A stretch of DNA of 25,342 bases from positions 1 to 25,342 of the forward strand of contig JAISLO010000034.1 in assembly GCA_031290815.1 (NCBI GenBank), written 5' to 3'. The notes beneath the pieces are model-generated. The model worked only from the letters and a program-made list of their open reading frames with translations, was not told the DNA's origin and searched no databases. The stretch comes from Synergistaceae bacterium (GTDB lineage Bacteria > Synergistota > Synergistia > Synergistales > Synergistaceae). Below are positions 14,515-23,871 of the stretch, piece by piece (positions within the stretch are counted from its first letter, which is position 1; each line of letters begins with the position of its first letter). The position numbers and the translations under genes were made by a program.

Positions 14515-16191
14515 CTACATCCTCTCTGGAGCGTCTATACCCAAGATGCGGAGCGCGTTGACTATAGTTATCCTCGCCGCTTCGACCAGCAGCAGCCTCG
14601 CCTGCATTACGCCATTTTCCGACCCGAGCACCTTCACGCTGTTGTAAAAGGCGTGAAACGCCTCCGCGATATCGGTGACAAAGAACGCGATCCTGTGCGG
14701 CTCGAGGTTTTTCGCGGCCTTCAGAACCTCCTCCGGGAAGCGCGATATCTCCTTCGCCAACTTCGCCTCGGACGGATCGGCGAGCAGCCCGAGGTCTGCT
14801 TCCTCGGCTGACGGAATCGGCGCGCCCCTTGCCGAGGCCTCCCTCAATATGCTGCATATCCTGGCGTGCGCGTACTGCACGTAGTAAACGGGGTTGTCGG
14901 AGGACGTCTGCTTTGCCACCTCCAGGTCGAACTCGAGATGAGAGTCGCACTTCCTGTTCACGAACGAGAACCTGGTCGCGTCCCTGCCCACCTCATCCAT
15001 GACGTCCCTCAGCGTGATGAAGGTGCCGGCCCTCTTGGACATCGACACCGGAACACCGCCGCGGAGCAGGCTGACAAACTGTATCAACAAGAACTCCAGG
15101 CTCTCGTCGGGCATCCCGAGCGCCTTGTTGACCGAGCGTATCCGCGGAACATATCCGTGATGATCCGCCCCCCAGACATATATCAGGAAGTCGAAACCCC
15201 TCTCGTACTTGTTTTGAAGGTATGCCGTGTCCGACGTAAAATACGTCGGGACTCCGTTGTTTCTTATCATGACCCTGTCCTTGTCGTCTCCGAACGCAGT
15301 GGACCTGAACCACACCGCCCCCTCGCCCTCATAGGCGTAATCGCGCGCCTTTAGCCTTGAAATCGTCCTTGAAACGAGGTCATCGCCGTACAGTGATTTC
15401 TCCGAGAACCATACGTCGAACCTGACTCCAAAATCGGACAGGTCCCGATGTATCATCTCGAGCACCAGCTTCGACGTCTCGTCCCGAAACAGCGGCAGGG
15501 TCTCATCCAGGGGCTTTGACGCCAGGGAGTCTCCGTACTCCTCCCTGATCTTTCCGGCTATGCCGTCGATATATTCGCCGGGATAGCCGTCATCGGGGAA
15601 TGGAGCCATTTCCCCCAGACCCAGCAGCGCGAAGTACCTGGACTGAGTCGATTTTCCAAGGTTGTCCATCTGGAGCCCAGCGTCGTTTATGTAATACTCG
15701 CGCTCGACCTCCCAGCCGGAAAACCCGAGGATGGAGGACATCACATCGCCGACCGCGGCGCCTCTGCCGTGCCCGAGGTGTATCGGGCCGGTCGGATTTG
15801 CGCTCACGAACTCCACCTGCACCCTTCTGCCGGCCCCGGATTCATTTCGGCCGTAGTCATCGCCCATGGATATGGCATTGGTTATGATCTCCGCGATCCA
15901 ATTGGACGTCATCTTGAAATTCATAAAGCCGGGCGGCGCGATCTCAATGGAATCTATATCGGGGCACTCGTCCATGCGGGACGCTATTTCAGCGGCCAGT
16001 TCCATCGGAGAGGCGCCGAAAAGCTTTGCCAGTTTCATGGCCGAGTTCGTCGCCCAGTCCCCCTGATTTTCGCGCTTGGGCCTCTCTATCAAAACTGAAA
16101 AATCCTCGGGCAGCGCGATGCCCCTGGAAAAAGCCGCGTCCTGCACCGCCTTCATTATAATGGACGAGAGCAGTTTCTTTTTATCCTCCAT
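14515..16191 (-). CDS. argS: Arginyl-tRNA synthetase
   Basis: ArgS charges tRNA-Arg with arginine (class I synthetase). The 558-aa product has the ArgRS N-terminal (Add-1) domain, a catalytic Rossmann fold and a C-terminal DALR anticodon-binding domain. HIGH is present as IHLGH in ANPTGPIHLGHGRGAAVGDV (about residues 150-170). The KMSKS region is SMSKRAGTFITLRDV. The DALR part begins near VYYVQYAHARICSILREA and ends VNALRILGIDAPERM. ATG 16189-16191 follows GGAGG eight bases away. No domain is missing and length is normal. It is followed at once by the FtsB/DivIC-like gene. Confidence 0.98.
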   Translation of the reverse strand: MEDKKKLLSSIIMKAVQDAAFSRGIALPEDFSVLIERPKRENQGDWATNSAMKLAKLFGASPMELAAEIASRMDECPDIDSIEIAPPGFMNFKMTSNWIAEIITNAISMGDDYGRNESGAGRRVQVEFVSANPTGPIHLGHGRGAAVGDVMSSILGFSGWEVEREYYINDAGLQMDNLGKSTQSRYFALLGLGEMAPFPDDGYPGEYIDGIAGKIREEYGDSLASKPLDETLPLFRDETSKLVLEMIHRDLSDFGVRFDVWFSEKSLYGDDLVSRTISRLKARDYAYEGEGAVWFRSTAFGDDKDRVMIRNNGVPTYFTSDTAYLQNKYERGFDFLIYVWGADHHGYVPRIRSVNKALGMPDESLEFLLIQFVSLLRGGVPVSMSKRAGTFITLRDVMDEVGRDATRFSFVNRKCDSHLEFDLEVAKQTSSDNPVYYVQYAHARICSILREASARGAPIPSAEEADLGLLADPSEAKLAKEISRFPEEVLKAAKNLEPHRIAFFVTDIAEAFHAFYNSVKVLGSENGVMQARLLLVEAARITIVNALRILGIDAPERM

Positions 16192-16264
16192 GTTTCCGAC
16201 CTCCGGAAATAATACAAATTTTCGGGAAAAGGCTGATCTATAAAATTACAGCGGCGGCATCGCG

Positions 16265-18115
16265 TTATTTACGCAGCGGTATGGTAGTCTGCGACCACTT
16301 TCCGGCGAGGTTTAACTGTTCACGCACCTTGCCCGATGTCGTGGAATCGACCGAAACCGACCGGACCGTCCATACGGCGGACGCCTCGACTCTGCCCTTT
16401 CTGACCCAGTGCTCCACCGACTCGGTGAACATGGCCTTGGAATCACCGTTCTGAATGCTGCCTGGGAGCATCAGCGCCTTGTAGCCGGCTGGCGTGGAAA
16501 TAACGGCGTCCTGCTCAAATACGAATGGAAATTCGAACGAGAACGACTCGGCGTCCGCCGGGACGTCATCGAACCCCCTTGGTTTGCCGCCGGGTATTCT
16601 GACGAGCATGTCGTTTCCGGATACAATCCCCAACTGAGTCCTCACGTCGAAGCTGAACTTATATCCTGAGCTCAGGTTTTTGCATGATACCAGCTCGATG
16701 GAAAGGCCCGGAACGCCGAATTCCATCTCGCCGAGAAGCGCCCCGGCCAGATCGTCCGGGGATTCTCCCGCGTCTCGCAGCAGCGCGTCAACCCACGCTC
16801 CGGTTATCGTCAAGTCCAACGAACCGGTAGCTATGCCCTTTTCATCGAGATTTAGCCGCCACATCTGGCTCAGATTGTGATCCGACGCCGTTCCCCTCGG
16901 AAGCGTAGGCCGTTCCAAATTTGTCCCGTCGACGCGAAACGCCGTCCTTCCGTAGAGGGACGGGGAGAGCTTGCCGAAGTCGGCGGATTGATCCGCGGTG
17001 AAGTAAACATCCTTTCCTCCTCCGTTCTGGGTTATCCTGAGCAAGGGCTTGTCCCACAGACCGGACGAGGACGGCCCGTCGGGTCCTACTGGCAGTTTCT
17101 GCATCCAATAAACCTTGACGTCCCAGCCCAGTTCCCTCAGCCACCTGCCGGCAATTATTGTCCGTTCATGACTGGTCCACGGCCCGTCGGGAGGAATGCC
17201 CGCGCCCGTCCTCACACGATCCGGCTCATATCCGTCGATGACCATGCGCCTCTCCGACAGGTGCTCCGCTATCCTGCTTCCCGTCTTGATCAGGTTCAAA
17301 CTGCCTCGGACGTTCGAGGGAACCGGCGGCGGCGTGAACGCGCCCTCCGCTTCCTCCAGGTCTTTCAGCCCTCTCATGAGCCCTCTCCGTTGGCTGAATA
17401 TCAACATGGGGCGCGTTTCCTCAACTATGCTCGACTTGCGCCACGCCGGCTGGTTTATGACGGTCCACGCCAGACGTTCGACGCCCGCCTCCTTCCGCCT
17501 GTGAGGCTCTCTCACGCCGACGCCCTCCCAATACATGTTCATCCCTTCCGGCATCTCGACCAGGATATTCTGTTCCCACGCAGGAAGGTCACCCGCCAAG
17601 GGGATCACGTCGTCCAGAAAGAACCTGCCTGGAATCTCCGTCACCGTCTCGATCACGGCAAGCCCGCCAGCGCAGCCCGGAGGGATGCTGACGATCGCCG
17701 CCCCGACCCCGTCCCCTTCACGCCGCACGACGGACAGATCCCCTATTCTCTCGGCGGTTGACGGGTCGTACATCGCGGCTTCGGAGACGACCAGGGACGC
17801 GCCGGGCTCCTGGGGATACGGCTGAATCATCAGGGCGGCCGAAGCTCTCTCATGTTCCCCAGCCGGCATGACGATGTACCTGCGGGTTCTGCCGGCCGTC
17901 CCATCCGATTTCATCTCATAGATATGCGAGTCCAGCCACACCACGCCGCTCCCTCCGCCAAAAGCCTCGGTTGACGGAACCTCCCCGCCGAGGCGGAGGA
18001 TCTCGCCAGCAATGTCCCACCCCCCGTCATAACCTGCCGCATCTCCAGTCAGAGCAAAGCCGTGTGACACGAGCAACACCAGTACAATCACAAGTAATTT
18101 ACCGCGTTTCATCAT
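16265..18115 (-). CDS. Secreted DUF3857 / transglutaminase-like protein, apparently catalytically inactive
   Basis: A 616-aa protein with a signal peptide (LLVIVLVLLVSHGFALTGDA), so exported, probably periplasmic. Residues about 55-240 resemble a DUF3857 beta domain (WLDSHIYEMKSDGTAGRTRR, then NILVEMPEGMNMYWEGVG). The middle, about 305-400, follows the layout of the transglutaminase-like fold: ERTIIAGRWLRELGWDVKVY, then YFTADQSADFGKLSPSLYGR. However the Cys site reads GPWTSHER and the His site reads LWDKPLLRI, so neither catalytic Cys nor His is present; an Asp remains at 375. The C-terminal part is beta-rich. It starts 38 bp after secA with an excellent Shine-Dalgarno (GGAGGTGA). Function is unknown; a binding or structural role in the envelope is plausible. 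The lack of a catalytic triad is judged by eye. Confidence 0.65.
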   Translation of the reverse strand: MMKRGKLLVIVLVLLVSHGFALTGDAAGYDGGWDIAGEILRLGGEVPSTEAFGGGSGVVWLDSHIYEMKSDGTAGRTRRYIVMPAGEHERASAALMIQPYPQEPGASLVVSEAAMYDPSTAERIGDLSVVRREGDGVGAAIVSIPPGCAGGLAVIETVTEIPGRFFLDDVIPLAGDLPAWEQNILVEMPEGMNMYWEGVGVREPHRRKEAGVERLAWTVINQPAWRKSSIVEETRPMLIFSQRRGLMRGLKDLEEAEGAFTPPPVPSNVRGSLNLIKTGSRIAEHLSERRMVIDGYEPDRVRTGAGIPPDGPWTSHERTIIAGRWLRELGWDVKVYWMQKLPVGPDGPSSSGLWDKPLLRITQNGGGKDVYFTADQSADFGKLSPSLYGRTAFRVDGTNLERPTLPRGTASDHNLSQMWRLNLDEKGIATGSLDLTITGAWVDALLRDAGESPDDLAGALLGEMEFGVPGLSIELVSCKNLSSGYKFSFDVRTQLGIVSGNDMLVRIPGGKPRGFDDVPADAESFSFEFPFVFEQDAVISTPAGYKALMLPGSIQNGDSKAMFTESVEHWVRKGRVEASAVWTVRSVSVDSTTSGKVREQLNLAGKWSQTTIPLRK

Positions 18116-18153
18116 GACTCACCTCCGCCGCTAAAGTTTATGGAAGCGTTAGA

Positions 18154-20877
18154 CTAAGGAAGCTCTGCTGGCCTGTTTCCGGCCGGCGCGCGGTCTTCCG
18201 CCTGAACTGCCGGCACCCTGCCATGGCAGTGCTTATACTTTTTGCCGCTTCCGCATGGACATGGATCGTTTCTCCCTATCTTAGCGCCCCTTTTGACCGG
18301 TCTGGGCTTGTCGCCATCCCCGGCTGACCCGGCGCCTCCCTGTGCGGCGTATTCGGATGGGAGTAACATGTTCCGACCCTCGCGGCTCAGTCCGCCCGCA
18401 GGCGAGCCGCGGTCCTCGGTCACCACCGTCACGCGGAACGCGTACTCCGCCACCTTCTCCCGGACGCCTTGCAGCATCTCCTGAAACAGGTTATAGGACT
18501 CGAACTGATATTCGAGGAGCGGGTCCTTCTGACCGATGGCGCGCAGTCCGATTCCTCTCCTGAGCTCGTCCAACCCGAGAAGATGCTCCCTCCAGCTCTT
18601 GTCCAAGATCTGAAGCAGAATGTATCGGAATAACCTGCACGACATCTGATCGCCTATCTCCGCAATCTTTCCCTCAAATCGCCCCTTGAGCTCCGCCCTG
18701 ATTTTTTCCCCGGCTTCCTCCAGCCCTTCCCTCGTGTCCACTCCATCCAGACAGCGTTCGATCCCGCCGCCGAACAGGGACTTCAGTTTCAGCGCAGCCG
18801 CAGTGAAGTCGTTTTCCTCCTCGCCGCCGGCCCGCTCCAATATATTTGTCAGCGTGTCGTCTATTATGTCCCACGTGCGGCCCTTCATGTCCTCGTCCTT
18901 GAGGATGCCCTCGCGCTCCTTGTACACGGCCTCGCGCTGCTGGTTCATCACGTTGTCATAGGACAGGAGCTGCTTTCTGATATCGAAATGCATGGCCTCG
19001 ACCTTTTTCTGCGCCCCTTCGATCGTCCTGCTCAGGAGGGCATGTTCGATGGATTCACCCTCTTCCATCCCCAGCTTCGTCATTATACCCTGAACCTTTT
19101 CTCCTCCAAAGAGCCTCAGAAGATCGTCGTCGAGCGCCACATAGAACCGGCTCTCCCCTGGATCCCCCTGACGCCCGGAGCGCCCGCGGAGCTGGTTGTC
19201 TATCCTTCTGGACTCGTGCCTTTCGATTCCAACTATCCGAAGGCCTCCCAACCCGACGACCTTGTCATGCTCCTCCGCGCATCTCGCCTTGAAGTCGGCC
19301 AGGATACCGCCGTACTCCTGCGATCCGGGCTCAACGCCCTTTCGGGCCGCCTCCTCCCTCGTCATGAAGTCGGCATTGCCGCCCAGCACGATGTCGGTCC
19401 CTCGGCCCGCCATATTGGTCGCGACCGTCACTGCCCCCAGGCGGCCGGCCTGGGCTACTATCGCCGCTTCCTTGTCGTGGACTTTAGCGTTCAGGACATT
19501 GTGGGGTATCCTGCGAGCCTTCAGGATTTTGCTCATCTTCTCCGAGTTTTCTATCGACGACGTCCCGACCAGCACCGGCTGGCCCAGTTTATGACTCTCC
19601 TCCACCTCGTCCGCCGCCGCTGAGAACTTCTCCTGTTTTGTCCTGTAGATGACGTCCGGGTTGTCGATCCTGATCATATCGAGGTGCGTAGGTATGCTCA
19701 CCACCTCCAGGCCATAGATCTCCTTGAACTCCTCAGCCTCTGTGAGGGCAGTGCCTGTCATGCCTGACAGCTTCTCGTACATTCTGAAATAGTTTTGGAG
19801 CGTTATCGTGGCCAATGTCTGGTTCTCCCGTCCGACCTTGACCCGTTCCTTGGCCTCTATGGCCTGGTGAAGCCCATCCGAGTAGCGTCTGCCTATCATG
19901 GGCCGCCCGGTGAATTCATCTATTATTATGACCTCGCCGTTTTCCACCACGTAGTGTATGTCCCGCTGGAAGAGGTTGTAGGCCTTCAGGCTCTGGGTTA
20001 TCTTGTGGGCAAGTTCGCTGTTGGCGTAATCGGTGAAAAGATCGGGAAGGTTCAGCAGCCTCTCGCAGTGAGCTATGCCGGTCTCCGTGAGCGCGATGTT
20101 GCGCTCCTTCTCGTCGACCTCGAAGTCGGTCCCCTTGAGGAGGCCCCTGGCGACGGAATCGGCCCTCTTATACGGCTCGACGTTGTCCTCCGAGGGCCCC
20201 GATATTATGAGCGGCGTCCTCGCCTCGTCGATCAGTATCGAGTCGACCTCGTCCACTATGCAGTAGTTGTGTCCGCGCTGCACCTGAGCGTCAGCCGAGT
20301 GGGCCATGTTGTCCCTGAGGTAGTCGAACCCGAATTCGCTGTTGGTCCCGTAAGTGACATCCGAGGCATACGCCGCTGCCCTGTCTGTTTGGTCCATGAA
20401 GGGCGAGATCACCCCGACCGTTAGCCCCATCCCGGAGTAAATAGGTCCCATCCACTCCGCGTCCCTCTTGGCAAGGTAGTCGTTCACGGTTATGACGTGA
20501 ACGCCCTTGCCCTCCATGGCGTTCAGGACGACGGCGAGGGTTGCCACCAGGGTCTTTCCCTCGCCGGTCTTCATCTCTGCTATCTTGCGCTCGTGGAGCG
20601 CTATTCCGCCGATGAGCTGCTCGTCGAAGTGGCGCAGGCCGAGCGTTCTCCGAGACACCTCCCTGACTCTTGCAAACACCTCCGGGAGGATGTCGTCGAG
20701 CGTCTCCCCCTCAGACAGCCTGCCGCGAAAAAAATTCGCCGAATCCTTCAGATCGGCGTCATCCATCTTTTGAACGTCGCGTTCGAGAACTCCTATATCG
20801 GACGCCCTTTCCCTGTATTTTGCCACCAGCCTGTCGTTTGGGTCGAGGCCCAGAATCTTCAGTATACCCTTCAACAT
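18154..20877 (-). CDS. secA: Preprotein translocase ATPase SecA
   Basis: SecA is the ATPase motor that pushes preproteins through SecYEG. The 907-aa product is full length. Walker A is MKTGEGKT (102-109), and the DEAD-type motif is IVDEVDSILIDEART (about 207-221). The preprotein-crosslinking domain is followed by MSGMTGTALTEAEEFKEIYG, NMAGRGTDIVLGGN and RRIDNQLRGRSGRQGDPGES. The C-terminus has the SecB/zinc-binding tail with NDPCPCGSGKKYKHCHG. ATG 20875-20877 has TTGGAGG about eleven bases upstream. The 87-bp gap before it, after the PP2C gene, has no clear promoter, although AT-rich stretches are present. Confidence 0.98.
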   Translation of the reverse strand: MLKGILKILGLDPNDRLVAKYRERASDIGVLERDVQKMDDADLKDSANFFRGRLSEGETLDDILPEVFARVREVSRRTLGLRHFDEQLIGGIALHERKIAEMKTGEGKTLVATLAVVLNAMEGKGVHVITVNDYLAKRDAEWMGPIYSGMGLTVGVISPFMDQTDRAAAYASDVTYGTNSEFGFDYLRDNMAHSADAQVQRGHNYCIVDEVDSILIDEARTPLIISGPSEDNVEPYKRADSVARGLLKGTDFEVDEKERNIALTETGIAHCERLLNLPDLFTDYANSELAHKITQSLKAYNLFQRDIHYVVENGEVIIIDEFTGRPMIGRRYSDGLHQAIEAKERVKVGRENQTLATITLQNYFRMYEKLSGMTGTALTEAEEFKEIYGLEVVSIPTHLDMIRIDNPDVIYRTKQEKFSAAADEVEESHKLGQPVLVGTSSIENSEKMSKILKARRIPHNVLNAKVHDKEAAIVAQAGRLGAVTVATNMAGRGTDIVLGGNADFMTREEAARKGVEPGSQEYGGILADFKARCAEEHDKVVGLGGLRIVGIERHESRRIDNQLRGRSGRQGDPGESRFYVALDDDLLRLFGGEKVQGIMTKLGMEEGESIEHALLSRTIEGAQKKVEAMHFDIRKQLLSYDNVMNQQREAVYKEREGILKDEDMKGRTWDIIDDTLTNILERAGGEEENDFTAAALKLKSLFGGGIERCLDGVDTREGLEEAGEKIRAELKGRFEGKIAEIGDQMSCRLFRYILLQILDKSWREHLLGLDELRRGIGLRAIGQKDPLLEYQFESYNLFQEMLQGVREKVAEYAFRVTVVTEDRGSPAGGLSREGRNMLLPSEYAAQGGAGSAGDGDKPRPVKRGAKIGRNDPCPCGSGKKYKHCHGRVPAVQAEDRAPAGNRPAELP

Positions 20878-20964
20878 TTATAGACGCGCCTCCAAAAGCC
20901 GTTCCGCTCAAATTTTAACCAGCAAGGGTTATTTTACCATACCAAAAGTCCTGCCCGATCGTTC

Positions 20965-21795
20965 TCAGCGGTCGGGCCGCTCATCCTCGCCGCATGACGC
21001 CGAGCAAAACAGGACGGATATGTCGTCGCCGCAGCCCATCTCGCTGGTCTCCCTGAGCCAATTCCCCAGATACTTCGCCACCTCTGAAACGCCGTGTTTT
21101 CTTATCATCTCGTAGTATCCCAGACATGACTTTTCGTACTCCTCCGAGCTGGCAAAACTGTTGATGAAACCATCCGTCGAGAGCATAAACACATGAGGGA
21201 CGCCGGCATCGCGCCGTCCGGTGACGCATATGACGTTCTTCCACGAATGGACGCCGCTGAGCGAATAGGTTTCGTTGCCGAGTATCCTGTCCTGGAGAAT
21301 CACCGGTTTTAAACCGGAGTCGTCCATAAACGCGATATTGCCGTCGCCGATCTGGAGGGCGAAGAAGAATTTCGGCGTCACCAGAAGCCCGGCAAGGGTG
21401 CTGCCGTATTTTACGCATATGGACGAATGGCCTTCATCTTGACGGCCCGCACCGGCGTCGGCGGAGTGCCGGCATAGAACCCGCCGTTTCCACTCGGCCT
21501 CTATCGACTTCGCCACGACGATTTCTCCCTCGCGGTTTAGAAAGGTATGCAGGGAATCGGTCTTTCCGGCGTCGTTGCGGCAGAATTTTTCGATTATGTC
21601 GCAAAACGTGCTGACAGCGATGCCTGATCCTATCTTGCTGTGCGGGCACGCCTCGCTGCCATGTCCGTCGGCCACCGCCAGCGCGACCGAGTCACAGTGC
21701 TCGATTGTCTTGTATCCCCAGCTGTCCTGACATTCCTTTCCGACTCGCCGGTGAGAAGCGCCGCACACGCTTTCTCCGATGATGTGCGGTTTCAT
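20965..21795 (-). CDS. PP2C-family protein phosphatase of a TerY-P-type triad
   Basis: A 276-aa soluble protein with the metal-dependent PP2C phosphatase layout. The metal-site residues are visible: ECQDS (Asp24, in place of NQD), VADGHGS (Asp43-Gly44-His45-Gly46), IGDGN near 149-152, LSTDGF (Asp208-Gly209) and GCGDDIS (Asp257-Asp258). All acidic positions expected for two-metal catalysis are kept, so it is probably active. It lies 18 bp after the vWA gene and in series with a Ser/Thr kinase, so its likely substrates are the kinase and the vWA partner (compare E. coli YegK). The Shine-Dalgarno is weak, which suggests coupling to the upstream gene. ATG 21793-21795 is the only good start. Confidence 0.88.
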   Translation of the reverse strand: MKPHIIGESVCGASHRRVGKECQDSWGYKTIEHCDSVALAVADGHGSEACPHSKIGSGIAVSTFCDIIEKFCRNDAGKTDSLHTFLNREGEIVVAKSIEAEWKRRVLCRHSADAGAGRQDEGHSSICVKYGSTLAGLLVTPKFFFALQIGDGNIAFMDDSGLKPVILQDRILGNETYSLSGVHSWKNVICVTGRRDAGVPHVFMLSTDGFINSFASSEEYEKSCLGYYEMIRKHGVSEVAKYLGNWLRETSEMGCGDDISVLFCSASCGEDERPDR

Positions 21796-21813
21796 GGCCG
21801 AGTCTTGCCGCGT

Positions 21814-22527
21814 TTACCAGACGTCGCCGGTCATGACTTCGTCCGGACTCGGAATATTGTTCATGTCAATAAACACGGGCGCGCTTCCGATGCCGCCCGT
21901 CTCAGTGTGGCGGCTCAGCGGAGATGACACCATCGACGCCACGGTGGACGCCCACTTTATCATCCTGGCGAGGGTCGACGCGTTTTTCGCGGGCAGTATG
22001 AGTTCCCTGTTGCCCGTGAACTCATACAGCATGTCGTCGGCGGCGTCCTGACCTATCGATATCGCGACGCGCACGGATTTCCTGCCCCAGGGCAGGTTCA
22101 GCAGCCTTTCCAGCGCGCTCTTGTAATCGTCGGTCGGCTGACCGTCAGACAGCAGAACCATCACGGGCGGAAGCGCGCGGTCCGACATGGGGGGAATCGT
22201 GAGCTGCTCCGAAAGCAGATCGAATGCCCTGCCCAGGTCGGTAACGCCGCCGGCGCTCAGGTCATCCCAACTGAAATCCTCTATATTCACCGGATCCTCC
22301 GTCACCCATTCCGCGCCGGACGAAAATTTCAGCGTCCGAACAAGGAGCTGGGCGTTGGGGTTGTCGTCAGCCGCTTCCTTCATATCCGGAACAGCCTCCT
22401 GAATGGCATGGTTCACGGTGCTTATTTTCTCGCCGTACATGGATCCCGAACAATCTACGATCCAGAAAAAGTGCAGAGGCCTGCTCGCCAATTCGCCGCC
22501 AGGTCTTCTCAATCGCGTCGTCGTCAC
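21814..22527 (-). CDS. vWA domain protein (TerY/YegL-like)
   Basis: A 237-aa protein that is mostly one von Willebrand A domain. The metal-ion-dependent adhesion site is complete: DCSGSM (Asp25, Ser27, Ser29), Thr96 in GGVTDLGRA, and SDG (Asp128). These residues bind a divalent ion and a partner acidic residue. There is no signal peptide, so it is cytoplasmic. The start is GTG 22525-22527, eight bases after AAGGAGG; an ATG two bases upstream runs directly into a stop. In TerY-P triads (known from comparative genomics) the vWA protein works with a kinase and PP2C phosphatase, as in E. coli YegL. It sits 42 bp after the kinase gene. Confidence 0.88.
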   Translation of the reverse strand: MTTTRLRRPGGELASRPLHFFWIVDCSGSMYGEKISTVNHAIQEAVPDMKEAADDNPNAQLLVRTLKFSSGAEWVTEDPVNIEDFSWDDLSAGGVTDLGRAFDLLSEQLTIPPMSDRALPPVMVLLSDGQPTDDYKSALERLLNLPWGRKSVRVAISIGQDAADDMLYEFTGNRELILPAKNASTLARMIKWASTVASMVSSPLSRHTETGGIGSAPVFIDMNNIPSPDEVMTGDVW

Positions 22528-22569
22528 ATTAAAGCCCTCCTTAATCGACCAATCAACCGTGACAGGTTG

Positions 22570-23871
22570 TCAACAAAACTCCCCGGTCACTTGACCGAAG
22601 TCTATCTTTGCGTTTTTCACGACCGCGGCTGTCCTTCCTATCGGCGCTTGAATCCGCGTCCCGTCCACCCTTATGTAAGTCCAGTTCTCCCTGCTCTCGT
22701 TTCTGATGCCCCACAGCTTAGGGTTGTTCGGGTTCTTGACGACGGCACCCACCACGGTGGACATGTCCTGATCTCCGTAAACATGGTGGGAATACAGCTT
22801 CGTCTGTCCGGTTATCAACACCCTGTTCCTGCCTATCACTATCGATGACGGAACCTGGACTTGTTTTCGGCAGTTCCAGCACGAATGACCGACGTTGAAC
22901 TGCTCTTTCAGCTCGTCGTAGAAGACCTCTGCCCCGCAGTTCTGGCAGAAGAAAATACCGCTCATGAGATTTGCGAGCGCGTCGAGCCACTGTCTCTCCG
23001 TAACCCGTTTGTTCGGCTGTCTCAGTCCGTCGGTGAATGACTGAGTGAACAGATCCCGCAAGGACTCGGGGTAAATCTTCCAGTATATGATCGCGTTGTC
23101 ATGATATCCTTCGACGGGCCTGTTGGTATCGTCGTTCGGGTCAAATATGAAAATCGGATTGGTCCCGTACAGTTGTTTCATGGCGTGCAGGTCCATGCAC
23201 TTTATGTCCGCCTCCAGCTTTCCATCCAGCGGGTGGTTCAACATGAACATATAAAATAGGAGAACGGACAGGGAGTACAAGTCGGTGTTCCTGGATGGCT
23301 TTTCCCCTCCCACCACGATCTCCGGCGCCATGAAGCGCGGGGTTCCATAAACAGGGCTGTCGTTCTGGTCATTTACGGAGACGTTGTCATTATCGCATAT
23401 CAGCACATCGCCTGTGTCCGGGTTGAAGAACAGGTTGCCGAAGGAGATGTCACGGTAGCTGTAGCCCATGCGGTGCAGTTTTTGATAGCCCCGCGTCAGG
23501 TTGAAGGCCGCGCGGCACACGACATAAAAAGAAGGTTCGGCCCTGCGCTTCATCATATCGACAATGCTCCTGTAGGCCTTGGCGCGCAATTCCATCACAT
23601 ATCCGAAGGGCTCTCCGGGAGGCGCCGATATGACATCCTGCGGCCAAAGGAATGTCGCGTCTGGAATGCCCTTTGCCACGAGTTTGTCTATGATGTTTTT
23701 TTGCGATGGCGTGGCCGTCTGTTTGAAAAACCATTTAAGGGCGTACCTCTTCCCATCGTGGTCGGCCTCGTACACTTCGCCCTGCCCGCCTGATCCAAGC
23801 AGCTTTATGACGGCGTATTTGTTCCCTGCGTCAGATACCAGGATGGAACCGGGTCTTAAATTGCCCTCCAT
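22570..23871 (-). CDS. Ser/Thr protein kinase with zinc ribbon and FHA-like tail (TerY-P/YegI type)
   Basis: A 433-aa soluble kinase. The glycine loop is LLGSGGQGEVYEA (25-37) and the ATP-binding Lys46 sits in ALKW. The catalytic loop reads YRDISFGN (139-146), keeping Asp141 and Asn146 but with Ser143 where most Ser/Thr kinases have Lys. The DFG site reads CDND (159-162). GTPRFMAPE (176-184) is the activation and APE segment. After about residue 305 comes a CxxC...CxxC zinc ribbon (Cys309, 312, 331, 334). The end (343-433) is FHA-like: IGRNRVLI, LYSHHV, LWGIRNES and KIDFGQ. Such domains bind phosphothreonine. Genes for vWA and PP2C follow. The start at ATG 23869-23871 has GGGAGG ten bases upstream, partly within a small hairpin. 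Confidence 0.85.
   Translation of the reverse strand: MEGNLRPGSILVSDAGNKYAVIKLLGSGGQGEVYEADHDGKRYALKWFFKQTATPSQKNIIDKLVAKGIPDATFLWPQDVISAPPGEPFGYVMELRAKAYRSIVDMMKRRAEPSFYVVCRAAFNLTRGYQKLHRMGYSYRDISFGNLFFNPDTGDVLICDNDNVSVNDQNDSPVYGTPRFMAPEIVVGGEKPSRNTDLYSLSVLLFYMFMLNHPLDGKLEADIKCMDLHAMKQLYGTNPIFIFDPNDDTNRPVEGYHDNAIIYWKIYPESLRDLFTQSFTDGLRQPNKRVTERQWLDALANLMSGIFFCQNCGAEVFYDELKEQFNVGHSCWNCRKQVQVPSSIVIGRNRVLITGQTKLYSHHVYGDQDMSTVVGAVVKNPNNPKLWGIRNESRENWTYIRVDGTRIQAPIGRTAAVVKNAKIDFGQVTGEFC

Noticed and set aside
14513..14950. Upstream extension of the FtsB/DivIC-like frame into argS
   Set aside because: The extra sequence is out of frame with argS coding and Arg/Gly-rich. The ATG at 14512 has its own Shine-Dalgarno and begins the recognisable protein.
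16877..17761. Plus-strand open frame (294 codons) opposite the DUF3857 gene
   Set aside because: Antisense to a gene with signal peptide, domain match and strong Shine-Dalgarno; its product is Arg/Pro-rich without motifs.
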